Positions 17,839 to 26,882 of a DNA stretch of 64,000 bases are shown one piece after another. A program made the translations under genes and the position numbers. The stretch spans positions 1 to 64,000 of the forward strand of contig CALXMW010000009.1 of NCBI GenBank assembly GCA_944389585.1, read 5' to 3'. The notes under the pieces are model-generated. The model was not told the DNA's origin. It saw only the letters and a program-made list of their open reading frames with translations, and ran no database searches. Numbering within the stretch: the stretch's first letter is position 1; the number at the start of each line of letters is the position of its first letter. The stretch comes from an uncultured Kiritimatiellota bacterium. GTDB taxonomy: Bacteria; Verrucomicrobiota; Kiritimatiellia; RFP12; DVOR01.

Positions 17839-19662
17839 ATGGCTAAGCTGACCGCCGATGCGTTGCGCGAGATGTACCTGAAGTTCTTTGAAGGCAAGGG
17901 GCACACGATCATCTCCGGCGCCTCCGTCATCCCCGAGAACGACCCGACCGTCCTCTTCACCACCGCCGGGATGCACCCGTTGGTGCCCTATTTGCTGGGT
18001 GAGCCGCACCCGGCCGGGCGCCGCCTGACGGACGTGCAGAAGTGCGTGCGCACGGGCGACATCGACGCGGTGGGCGACAGCGCGCACCTCACCTTCTTCG
18101 AGATGCTCGGCAACTGGTCGCTGGGCGATTACTTCAAGAAAGAGGCCATCGCGTGGAGCTTTGAGTTCCTGACCACCAAGCTGGGGCTGCGCCCCGAGGA
18201 TCTCTACGTGACGGTCTTCAAGGGCGAGGACGGCATCCCGCGCGACGACGAGGCCATCGCCTGCTGGAAGGCGCAGGGCATCCCCGAGAGCCACATCTTC
18301 CCCAAGGGGCGCGAGGACAATTGGTGGGGCCCGGCGGGCGTCACCGGCCCCTGCGGCCCGGACACGGAGATGTTCTTGGACACCGGCAAACCCGCCTGCG
18401 GCCCCGACTGCGGGCCGGGGTGCAAGTGCGGCAAGTTCATGGAGATCTGGAACGACGTCTTCATGCAGTACAACAAGACCGCCGAGGGGAAGTACGAGCC
18501 GCTCAAGCAGCACAACGTCGACACCGGCATGGGCGTGGAGCGCACCATCTGTATGATCAACGGCTACACCGACGTCTACGAATCCGAGCTCTTCCTGCCG
18601 CTCCTCGAGCGCATCCGCGCCCTCACCGTGAACGCCCTGCCCGACGACAAGCGTATCCGCGCCGAACGCATCATCGCCGACCATATGCGCACGGCCACCA
18701 TCATCCTGGGCGACCCCAAGGGCGGCGTGAAGCCCGGCAACGTGGGCGCGAACTACGTGCTGCGCCGCCTCATCCGCCGCGCCGTGCGCTACGGGATGGA
18801 TCTGGGCCTGCCCGCCGGCTTCACCGAGCAGCTGGCCGACCTGGTCATCGGCGTCTACAAAGGTTTCTACCCCGAGCTGCTGGAGAAACGCGACGCCATC
18901 GTCGCCGAGCTCACCGCCGAGGAAAGCCGCTTCGCCAAGACCCTCGCCCAGGGCCGCCACGAGTTCGAGAAGGTGGCCGAGGTCATGGCCCAGCACGGCC
19001 AGACGCAAATCTCCGGCAAGACCGCCTTCAAGCTCTACGACACCTACGGCTTCCCCCTGGAAATCACCCAGGAGCTCGCCGCCGAGCGCGGCATGACCGT
19101 CGACGCCGACGGCTTCGCCAAGGCCGAGGCCAAGCACCGCGAGGCCTCCAAGCAGGGCGAGGGCGTCTTCAAGGGCGGCCTGGCCGACCATTCCGAGCAG
19201 ACCACCCGCCTGCACACCGCCACCCACCTGCTCCACAAGGCCCTCAAGCTCGTCCTCGGCGACCACGTCAACCAGAAGGGCTCCAACATCACCGCCGAGC
19301 GCCTCCGCTTCGACTTCTCCCACCCCGAGAAGATGACCAAGGAGCAACTCGAGCAGGTCGAAGACCTCGTCAACGAGCAGATCAAGCGCGCCCTCCCCAT
19401 CACCTGCGAGACCATGGCCATCGAAGACGCCAAGGCCAGCGGCGCCACCGCCCTCTTCACCGCCAAATACGGCGAGCAGGTCAAGGTCTACACGATGGGC
19501 GACTTCTCCAAGGAAGTCTGCGGCGGCCCCCACGCCGACAACACCGCCGAGCTTGTCGCCTTCAAGATCCTCAAGGAAGAAAGCTCCTCCGCCGGCGTCC
19601 GCCGCATCAAGGCCATCATCGGCGAGCCCGCCCTCGAAAAGCGCCGTGCCGCCGGGAAGTAA
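17839..19662 (+). CDS. alaS: Alanyl-tRNA synthetase, short form without C-terminal C-Ala domain
   Basis: Charges tRNA-Ala. The class II catalytic core is intact (FTTAGMHPLVPYL near residue 40, TFFEMLGNWS near 85, GVKPGNVGANYVLRRLIRR near 296). The editing domain is present with H459xxxH463 (HTATH) and C561xxxH565 (CGGPH). The protein stops at 607 aa, where E. coli AlaRS (876 aa) continues into the DHHA1-bearing C-Ala domain. Short AlaRS proteins of this size are known in spirochetes and some other lineages. A Cys-rich insert, CGPDCGPGCKCGKF near residue 193, is also typical of those forms. The start at 17839 follows GGGAG by six bases. Confidence 0.96.
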   Translation: MAKLTADALREMYLKFFEGKGHTIISGASVIPENDPTVLFTTAGMHPLVPYLLGEPHPAGRRLTDVQKCVRTGDIDAVGDSAHLTFFEMLGNWSLGDYFKKEAIAWSFEFLTTKLGLRPEDLYVTVFKGEDGIPRDDEAIACWKAQGIPESHIFPKGREDNWWGPAGVTGPCGPDTEMFLDTGKPACGPDCGPGCKCGKFMEIWNDVFMQYNKTAEGKYEPLKQHNVDTGMGVERTICMINGYTDVYESELFLPLLERIRALTVNALPDDKRIRAERIIADHMRTATIILGDPKGGVKPGNVGANYVLRRLIRRAVRYGMDLGLPAGFTEQLADLVIGVYKGFYPELLEKRDAIVAELTAEESRFAKTLAQGRHEFEKVAEVMAQHGQTQISGKTAFKLYDTYGFPLEITQELAAERGMTVDADGFAKAEAKHREASKQGEGVFKGGLADHSEQTTRLHTATHLLHKALKLVLGDHVNQKGSNITAERLRFDFSHPEKMTKEQLEQVEDLVNEQIKRALPITCETMAIEDAKASGATALFTAKYGEQVKVYTMGDFSKEVCGGPHADNTAELVAFKILKEESSSAGVRRIKAIIGEPALEKRRAAGK

Positions 19663-19673
19663 GCCCCACACGC

Positions 19674-19709
19674 AAAAAGGCCGCCGACCCCTCCGGGCCG
19701 GCGGCCTTT
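19674..19709. terminator. Bidirectional terminator between alaS and the glycosyltransferase gene
   Basis: AAAGGCCGCCG pairs with CGGCGGCCTTT around a 12-base loop. It lies between convergent stop codons at 19662 and 19720. Confidence 0.88.
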
Positions 19710-19719
19710 CCATGCGCCC

Positions 19720-20901
19720 TCAACGCTTCGCGAGAAGCGACTGCACCAGGTCGTCCCACTGCTCCCAGATATGGGGCGCGGCATAGGCGTGACGGGTGAA
19801 GGTGGCCGCGCGCGCGCCCAGGTTGGCGCGGAGGGCGGGGTCGTCGACCAACCGCTGGAGCTGCGCCGCGAAGGCCTCCGCCCCCGGCGCGGCAAGCAGG
19901 CCCGTGGCGCCGTCCACGATGAGCCCGTTCACGCCCGGGGCCTCGGCGAAGCCCACGCACGGCAGGCCGCACCACATCGCCTCGGCCAACGCCAGGCCAA
20001 AGCCCTCCACCTGCGAGGGATAGGCGCAGATTCCGGCGCGCAGGAGCAACGGGCGCGGGGCGCGGACGACGCCCTGGAACACGACGCGCCCGGCGACGCC
20101 AAGCGCCTCGGCGCGCTCGCGCAGGCGGCGCTCCCAGGCGGGCGTGCCGGAGCCGCAGAGGCACAGGCGCCAATCGTCGGCGCGCCGAAGCTTGGCGAAG
20201 GCCTCAAGAAGGGCCAAGTGGTTCTTGTCCTTGCTGAAATAGGCGACGTAGACGATGGTCTTCTCGCGCGTGGCCGGATCCGGGAGCGGCTCGTCGGCGG
20301 GCCAGTCGATGGCGTTGCCGATGGCGGCGACGGGCGCGTCGGTGTACGGCCGCAGGAGGTCGCGGAACGAGGGCAGAAGCACCTGGCAGGCGGCGGCGCG
20401 GCGGATGGCGGCGCGGAACCGCGCGGCACGGCGGTACTTTTTGCCTTGGAAGGAGGTGGGCGGGTAAACGTGGAAGAGCTGGAGGAGCGGCGCGGGGAGC
20501 GGCCCGGCGTAGGTCAGCTCGGTGCCCTCGTTCGAGCCGGAGGAGAGGATGAGGTCTGGGCGCAGGTGGTTGAGGCAATCCTGGAGGCGAAGGCTCGTGC
20601 GCCGCATCAGGTCAAGCCCCGGCAACGCGCGCAAGACCCGCTCGCCGAAGGCCGAGCGCAGGAGCAGCTTGTTGAGGAACTTGGCGAAGGGCCGCCTCCG
20701 CCCGTCCGGCACGCGGTGGCAGGTGACGCCCGGCGCAAGCGCGACGGAGAGCGGCTCGGCGGGCGATTGGCGCGTGATGACGTGGACGTCGTAGCCGCGG
20801 GCGGCGAGGGCGTTGGCCAAGGCCGCCGTCACGCGGTCGGCGCCGCGCCCGGAGCGGAGGTAGTCCTTGTAGAGGGCGAGTTTGGCTTTGGTCGGGGTCA
20901 T
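19720..20901 (-). CDS. Glycosyltransferase, GT4 type
   Basis: 393 aa, GT-B fold. The N-terminal domain shows the nucleotide-sugar family pattern RSGRGADRVTAALANALAARGYDVHVI. The C-terminal domain has VYVAYFSKDKNHLALLEAFAKL and the EX7E-like PSQVEGFGLALAEAMWCGLPCVGF. It probably adds a sugar to a cell-surface polysaccharide or lipid; donor and acceptor are unknown. The ATG at 20901 overlaps the upstream lipoprotein stop as ATGA. Confidence 0.9.
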   Translation of the reverse strand: MTPTKAKLALYKDYLRSGRGADRVTAALANALAARGYDVHVITRQSPAEPLSVALAPGVTCHRVPDGRRRPFAKFLNKLLLRSAFGERVLRALPGLDLMRRTSLRLQDCLNHLRPDLILSSGSNEGTELTYAGPLPAPLLQLFHVYPPTSFQGKKYRRAARFRAAIRRAAACQVLLPSFRDLLRPYTDAPVAAIGNAIDWPADEPLPDPATREKTIVYVAYFSKDKNHLALLEAFAKLRRADDWRLCLCGSGTPAWERRLRERAEALGVAGRVVFQGVVRAPRPLLLRAGICAYPSQVEGFGLALAEAMWCGLPCVGFAEAPGVNGLIVDGATGLLAAPGAEAFAAQLQRLVDDPALRANLGARAATFTRHAYAAPHIWEQWDDLVQSLLAKR

Positions 20902-21473
20902 TGCGCGGAAACGTCCGAAAGGCCTTGGCGCAACATCAGGCGGGCGGCCTCGGCGGCTTCGTCGAGGCGGGCCCCGAGGCGGGAGGCACCTTGGCCGAAC
21001 TGGGTGAGCAAACGGGTGCGTTGGACGCTGTTGGTGAGGGTGGCGTCGTCGGCGAGGGTGTCGGTGTAAGCGGAAAGGTCTTTGCGGATGGCCTCGATGT
21101 TGGCCATCGCGGCCTGATATTTCGCGGTGATGGCGGCCTGGACGGCCGGGCGCCAATCCTTCCCCGCGGGCGCCTCAGGCACGGGCATCGAGCCATCGGC
21201 CACGCGGTGGGCGTCCTCGTAGATGACGCGGTAAAGGGTGTCGACGCGCTCGGAGAGCGCCTGGAAGCGGGCGACGGCGTCCGGGGCCTCGTCGGGCGCC
21301 ACGGCGCAGGCGATGGCGCTGGGCACGTGCGCCTGGGCCAGCCAGCGGTCAAGCGGCGTGTCGGCGGCGGGCACCTCGGCGGGCGCGGGGGGCGGCTGGG
21401 GGCGCTCCGCGGCGGCGCACCCGCCCAGCAGGGCGGCGGCAAGCAGGGCACTGGCAAGCGGCAAGGCGTTCAT
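20898..21473 (-). CDS. Hypothetical lipoprotein
   Basis: 191 aa. A lipoprotein signal ends in the lipobox LLGGC near residue 20, followed by a Pro/Ala linker. The rest is helical, with a Tyr/Ala-rich central part (ITAKYQAAMANIEAIRKDLSAYTDTLADD). No family recognised. A GAGGAA ribosome binding site supports the ATG at 21473. It is translationally coupled to the downstream glycosyltransferase. Confidence 0.8.
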   Translation of the reverse strand: MNALPLASALLAAALLGGCAAAERPQPPPAPAEVPAADTPLDRWLAQAHVPSAIACAVAPDEAPDAVARFQALSERVDTLYRVIYEDAHRVADGSMPVPEAPAGKDWRPAVQAAITAKYQAAMANIEAIRKDLSAYTDTLADDATLTNSVQRTRLLTQFGQGASRLGARLDEAAEAARLMLRQGLSDVSAQ

Positions 21474-21497
21474 GCGTTCCTCCAAGTCAACAACCCT

Positions 21498-21526
21498 AGC
21501 ATAGCCCAAAACCGCCCATCGCGCAA
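21498..21526 (-). promoter_or_regulatory. Promoter of the lipoprotein-glycosyltransferase operon
   Basis: The minus strand reads TTGCGC, 17 bp, TATGCT. The start codon is 25 bases downstream of the -10. Confidence 0.6.
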
Positions 21527-21576
21527 GCCCCAAGCGCGCGCGCTGCCTACGCAAGGACGCAGAGGCGGCGGGGCGC

Positions 21577-22059
21577 TCAGGCGCGGCGGGGTTTGCGCTT
21601 GGGGGCGGACGCCGGGGTGATGGCGCGGATGAGGTCGATGAACTGCGAAAGCTCGTCGAAGGCCGAGTAGACGGAGGCGAAGCGGACGTAGGCGACGGGG
21701 TCGAGGGCGCGCAGGCGCTCCATCACCAGCGTGCCGATTTTGGCGGAGGCGACCTCGGCGGCGTTGAGGGCCTCGACGTCGTCCATCACGTCGTCGATGA
21801 GGCGGTCGATGGCGTTCCCGGGAATGGGGCGCTTCTGGCAGGCGATGGTGAGGCCGCGGGCGAGCTTCTCGCGGTCGAAGGCCTCGGTGCGACCGTCGCG
21901 CTTGACGACGCGCGGAAGGTGGCGCTCGAAGCGCTCATAGGTGGTGTAGCGGAAGCCGCAGGTGATGCAACGGCGGCGGCGGCGGATGACGGAGCCCTCT
22001 TGGTTGGCGCGCGTGTCCACCACCTGGTCGTTGTCGGCGTTGCACTTGGGGCAGCGCAT
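21577..22059 (-). CDS. nrdR: Transcriptional repressor NrdR
   Basis: 160-aa repressor of ribonucleotide reductase genes that senses ATP/dATP. The zinc ribbon has C3, C6, C31 and C34. The ATP-cone domain follows (VVKRDGRTEAFDREKLARGL near residue 51). The C-terminal tail is basic. It starts seven bases after the tandem-receiver gene stop. No ribonucleotide reductase gene is in the window, so its NrdR boxes are elsewhere. Confidence 0.97.
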   Translation of the reverse strand: MRCPKCNADNDQVVDTRANQEGSVIRRRRRCITCGFRYTTYERFERHLPRVVKRDGRTEAFDREKLARGLTIACQKRPIPGNAIDRLIDDVMDDVEALNAAEVASAKIGTLVMERLRALDPVAYVRFASVYSAFDELSQFIDLIRAITPASAPKRKPRRA

Positions 22060-22066
22060 GGGAGCC

Positions 22067-22831
22067 TCAGACGACGGCAGTGAGGGCGGCCTGGGCGATT
22101 TCCGCGCCGTCGGCGCCCGAGACCTTGGCCACGTGGCGCGGGTCGATGAAGCTCCACTTCTCGGGCGTCTTCTCGGCGGAGTAGACTACCACGGGGAGGG
22201 CCTGCCCGGCGGGGAGCTTGCGCAAGATCTCGAGCACGCCGTCGGCGGCGAGGCCCTCGGCATCCATCGGCAGGATCAGCCCGGCGGGGTGGCGGGCGAT
22301 GACCGCCTCGACGGCCTCGGCGCCGGTGCGCACGACCTCCACCGAGAAGCCGGCCTTGCCGAGGGCCTCGCGCAGCGCGTTGGCGCGGATGGCGTTGGCC
22401 TCGGCGAGGACGACCAGGCGGCGGACGTCGTCGCCCACCACCATGGTGTCGCCGCGCGGGAGGGCGCTCTCGGAGAAGAGGATGCGCTGCACCTCGGCCA
22501 GGAGCTCGTCGGGGTCGGCGGGCTTGGTGACGAAGCCGGCGATCTGCTTGTCGGCGAAGAACTCGGCCATGTCGCCGCGCGCGGTGAGCACGAGGACGGG
22601 GACGCGCGTGCGGCCCAGGCGGTCGGTGATGCGCTCAAGGAAGCCGGTGCCGCCCATCCCGGGCATCCCGAGGTCGAGGATGGCCAGGTCGGGGAGGGAT
22701 TCGGTCATCAGGCGGAGGGCCTCCTCGCCGGAGGCGGCGCAGGTGACCTCGTAACCGGCGCCCATAAGGAAATCCCCGAGCATCATGCGGATGTTGGGGT
22801 CGTCGTCGATCAGCAACAGGCGTTTGTCCAT
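22067..22831 (-). CDS. Tandem receiver-domain protein with a degenerate second receiver
   Basis: 254 aa. The first receiver is complete: acidic pair D9/D10, phosphoacceptor D53 (LAILDLGMPGMGG), T83 and K103 in VTKPADP. The second (about residues 135-254) keeps the fold, but the phosphoacceptor position in LILPMDAEG is not Asp. There is no DNA-binding or enzymatic output domain, so it may relay a signal by protein contact. No histidine kinase is nearby. It is co-transcribed with nrdR and M18 aminopeptidase genes, which gives no clear functional hint. Confidence 0.85.
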   Translation of the reverse strand: MDKRLLLIDDDPNIRMMLGDFLMGAGYEVTCAASGEEALRLMTESLPDLAILDLGMPGMGGTGFLERITDRLGRTRVPVLVLTARGDMAEFFADKQIAGFVTKPADPDELLAEVQRILFSESALPRGDTMVVGDDVRRLVVLAEANAIRANALREALGKAGFSVEVVRTGAEAVEAVIARHPAGLILPMDAEGLAADGVLEILRKLPAGQALPVVVYSAEKTPEKWSFIDPRHVAKVSGADGAEIAQAALTAVV

Positions 22832-22849
22832 GGGCGCTCCTTTCGCGGT

Positions 22850-24250
22850 TCAGTCGGCCAGGAAGGCGCGGTACGCGCGGTAGGTCATGTAGCAGTCGAA
22901 CTTCGAGGCGGCCTCCCACGGCGCGTGCATGTTGAACAGCGGCACGCCGAAGTCCACCACGTCCATCCCATAGCGGGACATGAAGAGGGCGATGGTGCCG
23001 CCGCCGCCCTTCTCGCAGCGGCCCAGCTCGCCGGCCTGCCAGACGACGCCGTCGGCGGCGAAGATGCGCCGCAGGTCGGCAATGAACTCGGCGCGGGCGT
23101 CGTTGGCGCCGCTCTTGCCGCGCGCGCCGGTGTATTTGATGAGGCAGCCGCCGGCGTTCATCCTGGCCATGTTGCCGGTGGAGTCGGCGTTCGGGAAGTG
23201 CGGGTCGCTGGCGGCGCAGACGTCGGCCGAGAGCATCCGGCTGGCCTCGAGGGCGCGGCGGACGGCCAGCTCGGGGTGCGGCGTCCCCTGCCGCGCGATG
23301 AGCTCGGCCACGGAGTTCTCGAAGAAGGTCGAGTCCATGCCCGTGGCGCCGACGGAGCCGATTTCCTCCTTGTCGCAGAGCAACACCATGCCGGTGCGGC
23401 GCGGGACCGCGGGCAGATCCATGAGGGCGCGGAGCCCGGCGTAGGCGCAGACGCGGTCGTCGTGGCCGTAGCCGACGATCATCGAGCGGTCAAGCCCCAG
23501 GTCGCGCGGCAGCCCGGCGGGGACGAGCTCGAGCTCGGCGGAGAGGAGATCCTCCTCGGTCAAGCCATAGTCTTTCTCCAGCAGGCGCAGGATGTTGCGC
23601 TTCACGGCCTCCTTGGCGTCCTTGTCCGCGCCGGGCTCGGGCAACGAGCCGATGAGCACGTCCATGTCCTCGGGGTCGAAGGCCTCGGAGAGCTTTTTGG
23701 CGGATTGCTCCGCGCCGAAGTGCGGCAGGATGTCGGTGATCTGGAAGACGGGGTCGCCGGGTTTGTCGCCGATGGCGATCTCCACCTTCGAGCCGTCTGG
23801 CTTGACGACGACGCCATAGAGCGCCAGGGGGTGGACCAGCCAGTGGAACTTCTTGATGCCGCCGTAATAATGCGTGTCGAAGTACGCCAGGCCGCCCTTC
23901 TCGCAGAGCGGCACGGGCTTGAGGTCGATGCGCGGCGCGTCGGTGTGGCCGCCGATGACGTTGAGGCCGGCGGCGACGGGTTCCTGGCCGATGACGGCGG
24001 CCATCAGCGTCTTGCCGTGGTAGCCGCGATAGACCTTGTCGCCGGGCTTGAGCGTCTCATACGCGCCCAGCTCGCGGAAGCCGAGGGCCTCGATGCGGCG
24101 CACGGCCTCGGCATAGGCGCGGCGCTCGGTCTTGGCCACGCCCAGATAGCCGGCGTAATCCTCGGCATAGGCCGCGCACGCGGCGGCATCCTGCGCGCCC
24201 ATACGCCCGGCGGCGTTCTCGCGCTTCACGGTTCCTTTGATCTCTTCCAT
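22850..24250 (-). CDS. M18 family aminopeptidase
   Basis: Zinc metallo-aminopeptidase, 466 aa, cytosolic. The family metal ligands are visible in order: GGHTDAPRID, GYGHDDRVCAY (bridging Asp), CDKEEIGS (catalytic Glu pair), AASDPHFPN and FNMHAPWE. The length fits M18 (about 430-470). An AAGGAGG site precedes the ATG at 24250. It sits 18 bases after the Fe-alcohol dehydrogenase gene, so the two are likely one operon. Confidence 0.94.
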   Translation of the reverse strand: MEEIKGTVKRENAAGRMGAQDAAACAAYAEDYAGYLGVAKTERRAYAEAVRRIEALGFRELGAYETLKPGDKVYRGYHGKTLMAAVIGQEPVAAGLNVIGGHTDAPRIDLKPVPLCEKGGLAYFDTHYYGGIKKFHWLVHPLALYGVVVKPDGSKVEIAIGDKPGDPVFQITDILPHFGAEQSAKKLSEAFDPEDMDVLIGSLPEPGADKDAKEAVKRNILRLLEKDYGLTEEDLLSAELELVPAGLPRDLGLDRSMIVGYGHDDRVCAYAGLRALMDLPAVPRRTGMVLLCDKEEIGSVGATGMDSTFFENSVAELIARQGTPHPELAVRRALEASRMLSADVCAASDPHFPNADSTGNMARMNAGGCLIKYTGARGKSGANDARAEFIADLRRIFAADGVVWQAGELGRCEKGGGGTIALFMSRYGMDVVDFGVPLFNMHAPWEAASKFDCYMTYRAYRAFLAD

Positions 24251-24268
24251 GTGAAAGCCTCCTTGCTG

Positions 24269-25378
24269 TCAAAAGCCGGTTCGATAGATGTCCATGACCT
24301 CCTCGGGCGAGGGCATGGAGCGGTAACGACGCACCAGATCCAGGCGGAGCGGCTCGCGGGTGAAGCGCGTCAGCTCGTCCTCGCTCGGGGCCTCGGGGGT
24401 CGCGTTCGTCGCGTCCAACAGCGCGTCCACCAGCCCATGCAACTCGTCGGACGAGCGCAGGGAGGCCGCCTCGAGCAGTTTCTCGGTGAGCGCGGCGCAC
24501 GGACGCGCCATGAAATCCAGGTAGCCCGCCAGCAGGATGCCGTTGGCGCGGCCGTGGGGAATGCCCTTGTGGTAGGTCAGCGGGTAGCCCATCGCGTGGA
24601 CCAGGCCCGTGCCCGTCTGCGCGATGACGACCCCGGCCACCGTCGAGGCATACTGCAGCTGCGCCAGGTTCACGAAGGCCCCGTGCGCCATCCGCACCAG
24701 CTCCGGCACGATCGTCCGGATCGCCTCCAGCGCCAACGCCTCGGTGAAGCGCGTCGAGCGCGGCGAGTAGGCCCCCTCGATGGCGTGTGAGAGCGCGTCC
24801 AACGCCGTGTCGCACAGCACCTGCGGCGGCAGGCTCGCCAGATAGCGCGGATCCAGCAGCGCCACCTTCGGGAACAGCCCGTCGCCCGAGACGTTGACCT
24901 TCGTCTGCGCCTCATGGCTCGTGATAATGGAATAAGGTGTCACCTCGCTGCCCGTGCCGCAGGTCGTCGGGATCGCCACGATGGGCAGCGCCGCCTCGCC
25001 CGGCTCCGGGCGCACCCGGAAGAAACGCTCCCGCGGCACCCCCGCCGCCGCCGCCCAGGCGATTGCCTTCGCCGCGTCCAGCGCCGAGCCCCCGCCGATG
25101 CCCACCACGAAGTCGCACCCCTGCGCCTGGGCCGCCGCCACGCCGGCGTAGACCTGGTCGGCGTCGGGGTTCGCGCGGATGCCGTCGAAATGCGCCCACC
25201 CCGCGCCGCGCGCCTCAAGCGCCGCCTGCGCGTCCGCCAACGCCCCGGAAGCCGCCGCCGCGCCCGCCCCAGTCACCAACAGCGCCTTGCGGCCGAGCAC
25301 CCACCGCCCCGCGGCCGAACGCACGCAATTGGCCCCGGATTCGATCGTCGTCGGAAGGAAAAATCGCAAGCTGTCCAT
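24269..25378 (-). CDS. Iron-containing alcohol dehydrogenase
   Basis: Group III NAD(P)-dependent alcohol dehydrogenase, 369 aa. The nucleotide site GGGSALDAAKAIAW lies near residue 95 and PTTCGTGSEVTPY near 138. The iron ligands fall in DALSHAIEGAYS and GLVHAMGYPLTYHKGIPHG. The substrate (short-chain alcohol or aldehyde) cannot be told from sequence. It is the first gene of a minus-strand operon with M18, the receiver protein and nrdR. Confidence 0.93.
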   Translation of the reverse strand: MDSLRFFLPTTIESGANCVRSAAGRWVLGRKALLVTGAGAAAASGALADAQAALEARGAGWAHFDGIRANPDADQVYAGVAAAQAQGCDFVVGIGGGSALDAAKAIAWAAAAGVPRERFFRVRPEPGEAALPIVAIPTTCGTGSEVTPYSIITSHEAQTKVNVSGDGLFPKVALLDPRYLASLPPQVLCDTALDALSHAIEGAYSPRSTRFTEALALEAIRTIVPELVRMAHGAFVNLAQLQYASTVAGVVIAQTGTGLVHAMGYPLTYHKGIPHGRANGILLAGYLDFMARPCAALTEKLLEAASLRSSDELHGLVDALLDATNATPEAPSEDELTRFTREPLRLDLVRRYRSMPSPEEVMDIYRTGF

Positions 25379-25410
25379 AGCACCTCGGGTTGCACCTAAA
25401 ATCGCCCTTC

Positions 25411-25419
25411 ATTATATCA
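25411..25419 (-). promoter_or_regulatory. Fe-alcohol dehydrogenase operon promoter, extended -10
   Basis: The minus strand reads TGATATAAT, a perfect TATAAT with TG two bases upstream. The start codon at 25378 gives a leader of about 25 bases. Confidence 0.65.
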
Positions 25420-25472
25420 AAAAAGGCGTTTGGGCAACCCTTTTTTCGCCGCCCGAAAAGCGGCCGCGCGCC

Positions 25473-26249
25473 TCAGGGCGCGGGGAAATCCTCCGGGAAG
25501 CGGAAGTCCGCGGCGGCGGTCTGAGCGGCCAAGGCCTTGGCTTGGGCGCGGCGGTAGGCGCCCTCGAGCGTCTTGACGAAGGGCTCCTCGCCGCGCCAAT
25601 ACGGGAGCGCGCCCAGGCGCCGCGGCACGGCCCCGGCGTCGGCGCTCGGGTGCAGGCGCAGCACCTCGGCCTCCGGCGCGACGCGCGGCTCGGCGGCGTC
25701 CGGCGGCAGGGGCGGCTCGATGCCGCGGAAGCGCAGGAGCAGCGCGGGGTCGGCGGCGGTGGCGTCGGCGAAGAGGCAGAGGACGGCGGCGAGATGCTTG
25801 CACGGGCGCGCCCAGTCCTTGCAGTCGCACCGGAGCGTCAGGTCGCGCCGGGCCTCGGGCAACAGATTGAGCCCGGCCTGGCGGAGGGCCTCGTCGAAGG
25901 CCAGGGGCAGGGCGTGCGCGGCGAGCTGGGCGGCCAGGAGCGGGCGTTCGCGCAGGAGGGCCCCCACGGCGGCGGCATCGAGCGGGGCCATTTCCACGCG
26001 GACGTGGTAGGGCGCGGCCTCCGCGCCCTGCACCTCGGCCTCGATGCGGCCGGGCGCGACGGCCAGCGCGCGGATCTGCCCTTGCTGGGCGTAGTTGCGG
26101 CCGCGGCCGAGGCGCGCGCCCATGCGCAGGCTTTCGAGCCAGGCCAGGAGGCGCCGGCGCCACCAGGCCTCGCGGCGGCCGCCTTGGGGGCGGAGCCCGC
26201 CGTGGACGGCGCGGGCCAGGCGCGGGGCGTGGGTCTTGGCGCGGGCCAT
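25473..26249 (-). CDS. SWIM zinc-finger protein
   Basis: 258 aa, highly basic. A SWIM finger CxCx6CxH is formed by C141, C143, C150 and H152 (CDCKDWARPCKH). In this family the SWIM protein is often encoded with an SNF2-type helicase and may bind DNA or protein; no such helicase is adjacent here. The N-terminal part carries a Trp/Arg-rich stretch and a GRNYAQQGQI motif seen in other SWIM proteins. It lies three bases after the pseudopilin gene stop. Confidence 0.85.
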   Translation of the reverse strand: MARAKTHAPRLARAVHGGLRPQGGRREAWWRRRLLAWLESLRMGARLGRGRNYAQQGQIRALAVAPGRIEAEVQGAEAAPYHVRVEMAPLDAAAVGALLRERPLLAAQLAAHALPLAFDEALRQAGLNLLPEARRDLTLRCDCKDWARPCKHLAAVLCLFADATAADPALLLRFRGIEPPLPPDAAEPRVAPEAEVLRLHPSADAGAVPRRLGALPYWRGEEPFVKTLEGAYRRAQAKALAAQTAAADFRFPEDFPAP

Positions 26250-26252
26250 GGG

Positions 26253-26882
26253 TCAATCCTCGCCGATGGTGCCCGCGCAGAGGAAGTCGAAGGAGACGAC
26301 GTCGCCGCCGCTTTCAGCGCCCTGCGGGAAGACGCGGAGGGTGAAGGGGCGGGTGGTGCCGTTGGCGCGGACGGTGACGGTGAAGGCCTCGGCGGCCTGT
26401 TTGCGCGCCTCCTCGCCCACCTGCCCGGCGACGCGGCGGCCGAAGTCGGCCTTTTCGCCGGCCAGGTTGCGGCCTTGGGTGATGGTGTCGTCGTAGCCGA
26501 GGAAGGCGAAGGCGACGTCTTTGTAGCGTTTGGTAAGGCCGAAGGTGGAGACGTCCCCGCCCTCGAGGGCGACCTTCGGTTCCCGCGCCTCCCCCTCCGC
26601 GCCGGGCGGCGTCTCCGCGTCCGCGGGGGCGTCCTCGGCCTCCGGCGCGCCCGCGGGGGTCAGGCGGATGAGGCCGGGCGCGAAGGTGAGCGTGACGGGC
26701 CGCTGGGTCTGCACGGCCACGTTGTGGGCATAGCGCATCAGGCGGAGGGAATCCTTCGCCGCCATCGACACCTGCATCGAGGCTAAACCCGAGAAGGACG
26801 GCACCACAATCAGCGCCATCATCCCCAGGATGCCCAGGACAATCAGCAGTTCGATGAGGGTGAAGCCGGAACGGGCGCTCAT
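26253..26882 (-). CDS. Type IV pilin-like / pseudopilin protein
   Basis: 209 aa. The N-terminus has the prepilin peptidase signal SARSG-FTLIELLIVLG, with the Gly before the cut and Glu at mature position 5, followed by the long hydrophobic helix. The rest resembles GspH/FimT minor pseudopilins, with an acidic Pro/Ala/Glu loop near residues 78-100. It would assemble into a type II secretion pseudopilus or type IV pilus; no other component is in the window. Its ATG overlaps the FHA gene stop (ATGA). Confidence 0.88.
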   Translation of the reverse strand: MSARSGFTLIELLIVLGILGMMALIVVPSFSGLASMQVSMAAKDSLRLMRYAHNVAVQTQRPVTLTFAPGLIRLTPAGAPEAEDAPADAETPPGAEGEAREPKVALEGGDVSTFGLTKRYKDVAFAFLGYDDTITQGRNLAGEKADFGRRVAGQVGEEARKQAAEAFTVTVRANGTTRPFTLRVFPQGAESGGDVVSFDFLCAGTIGED

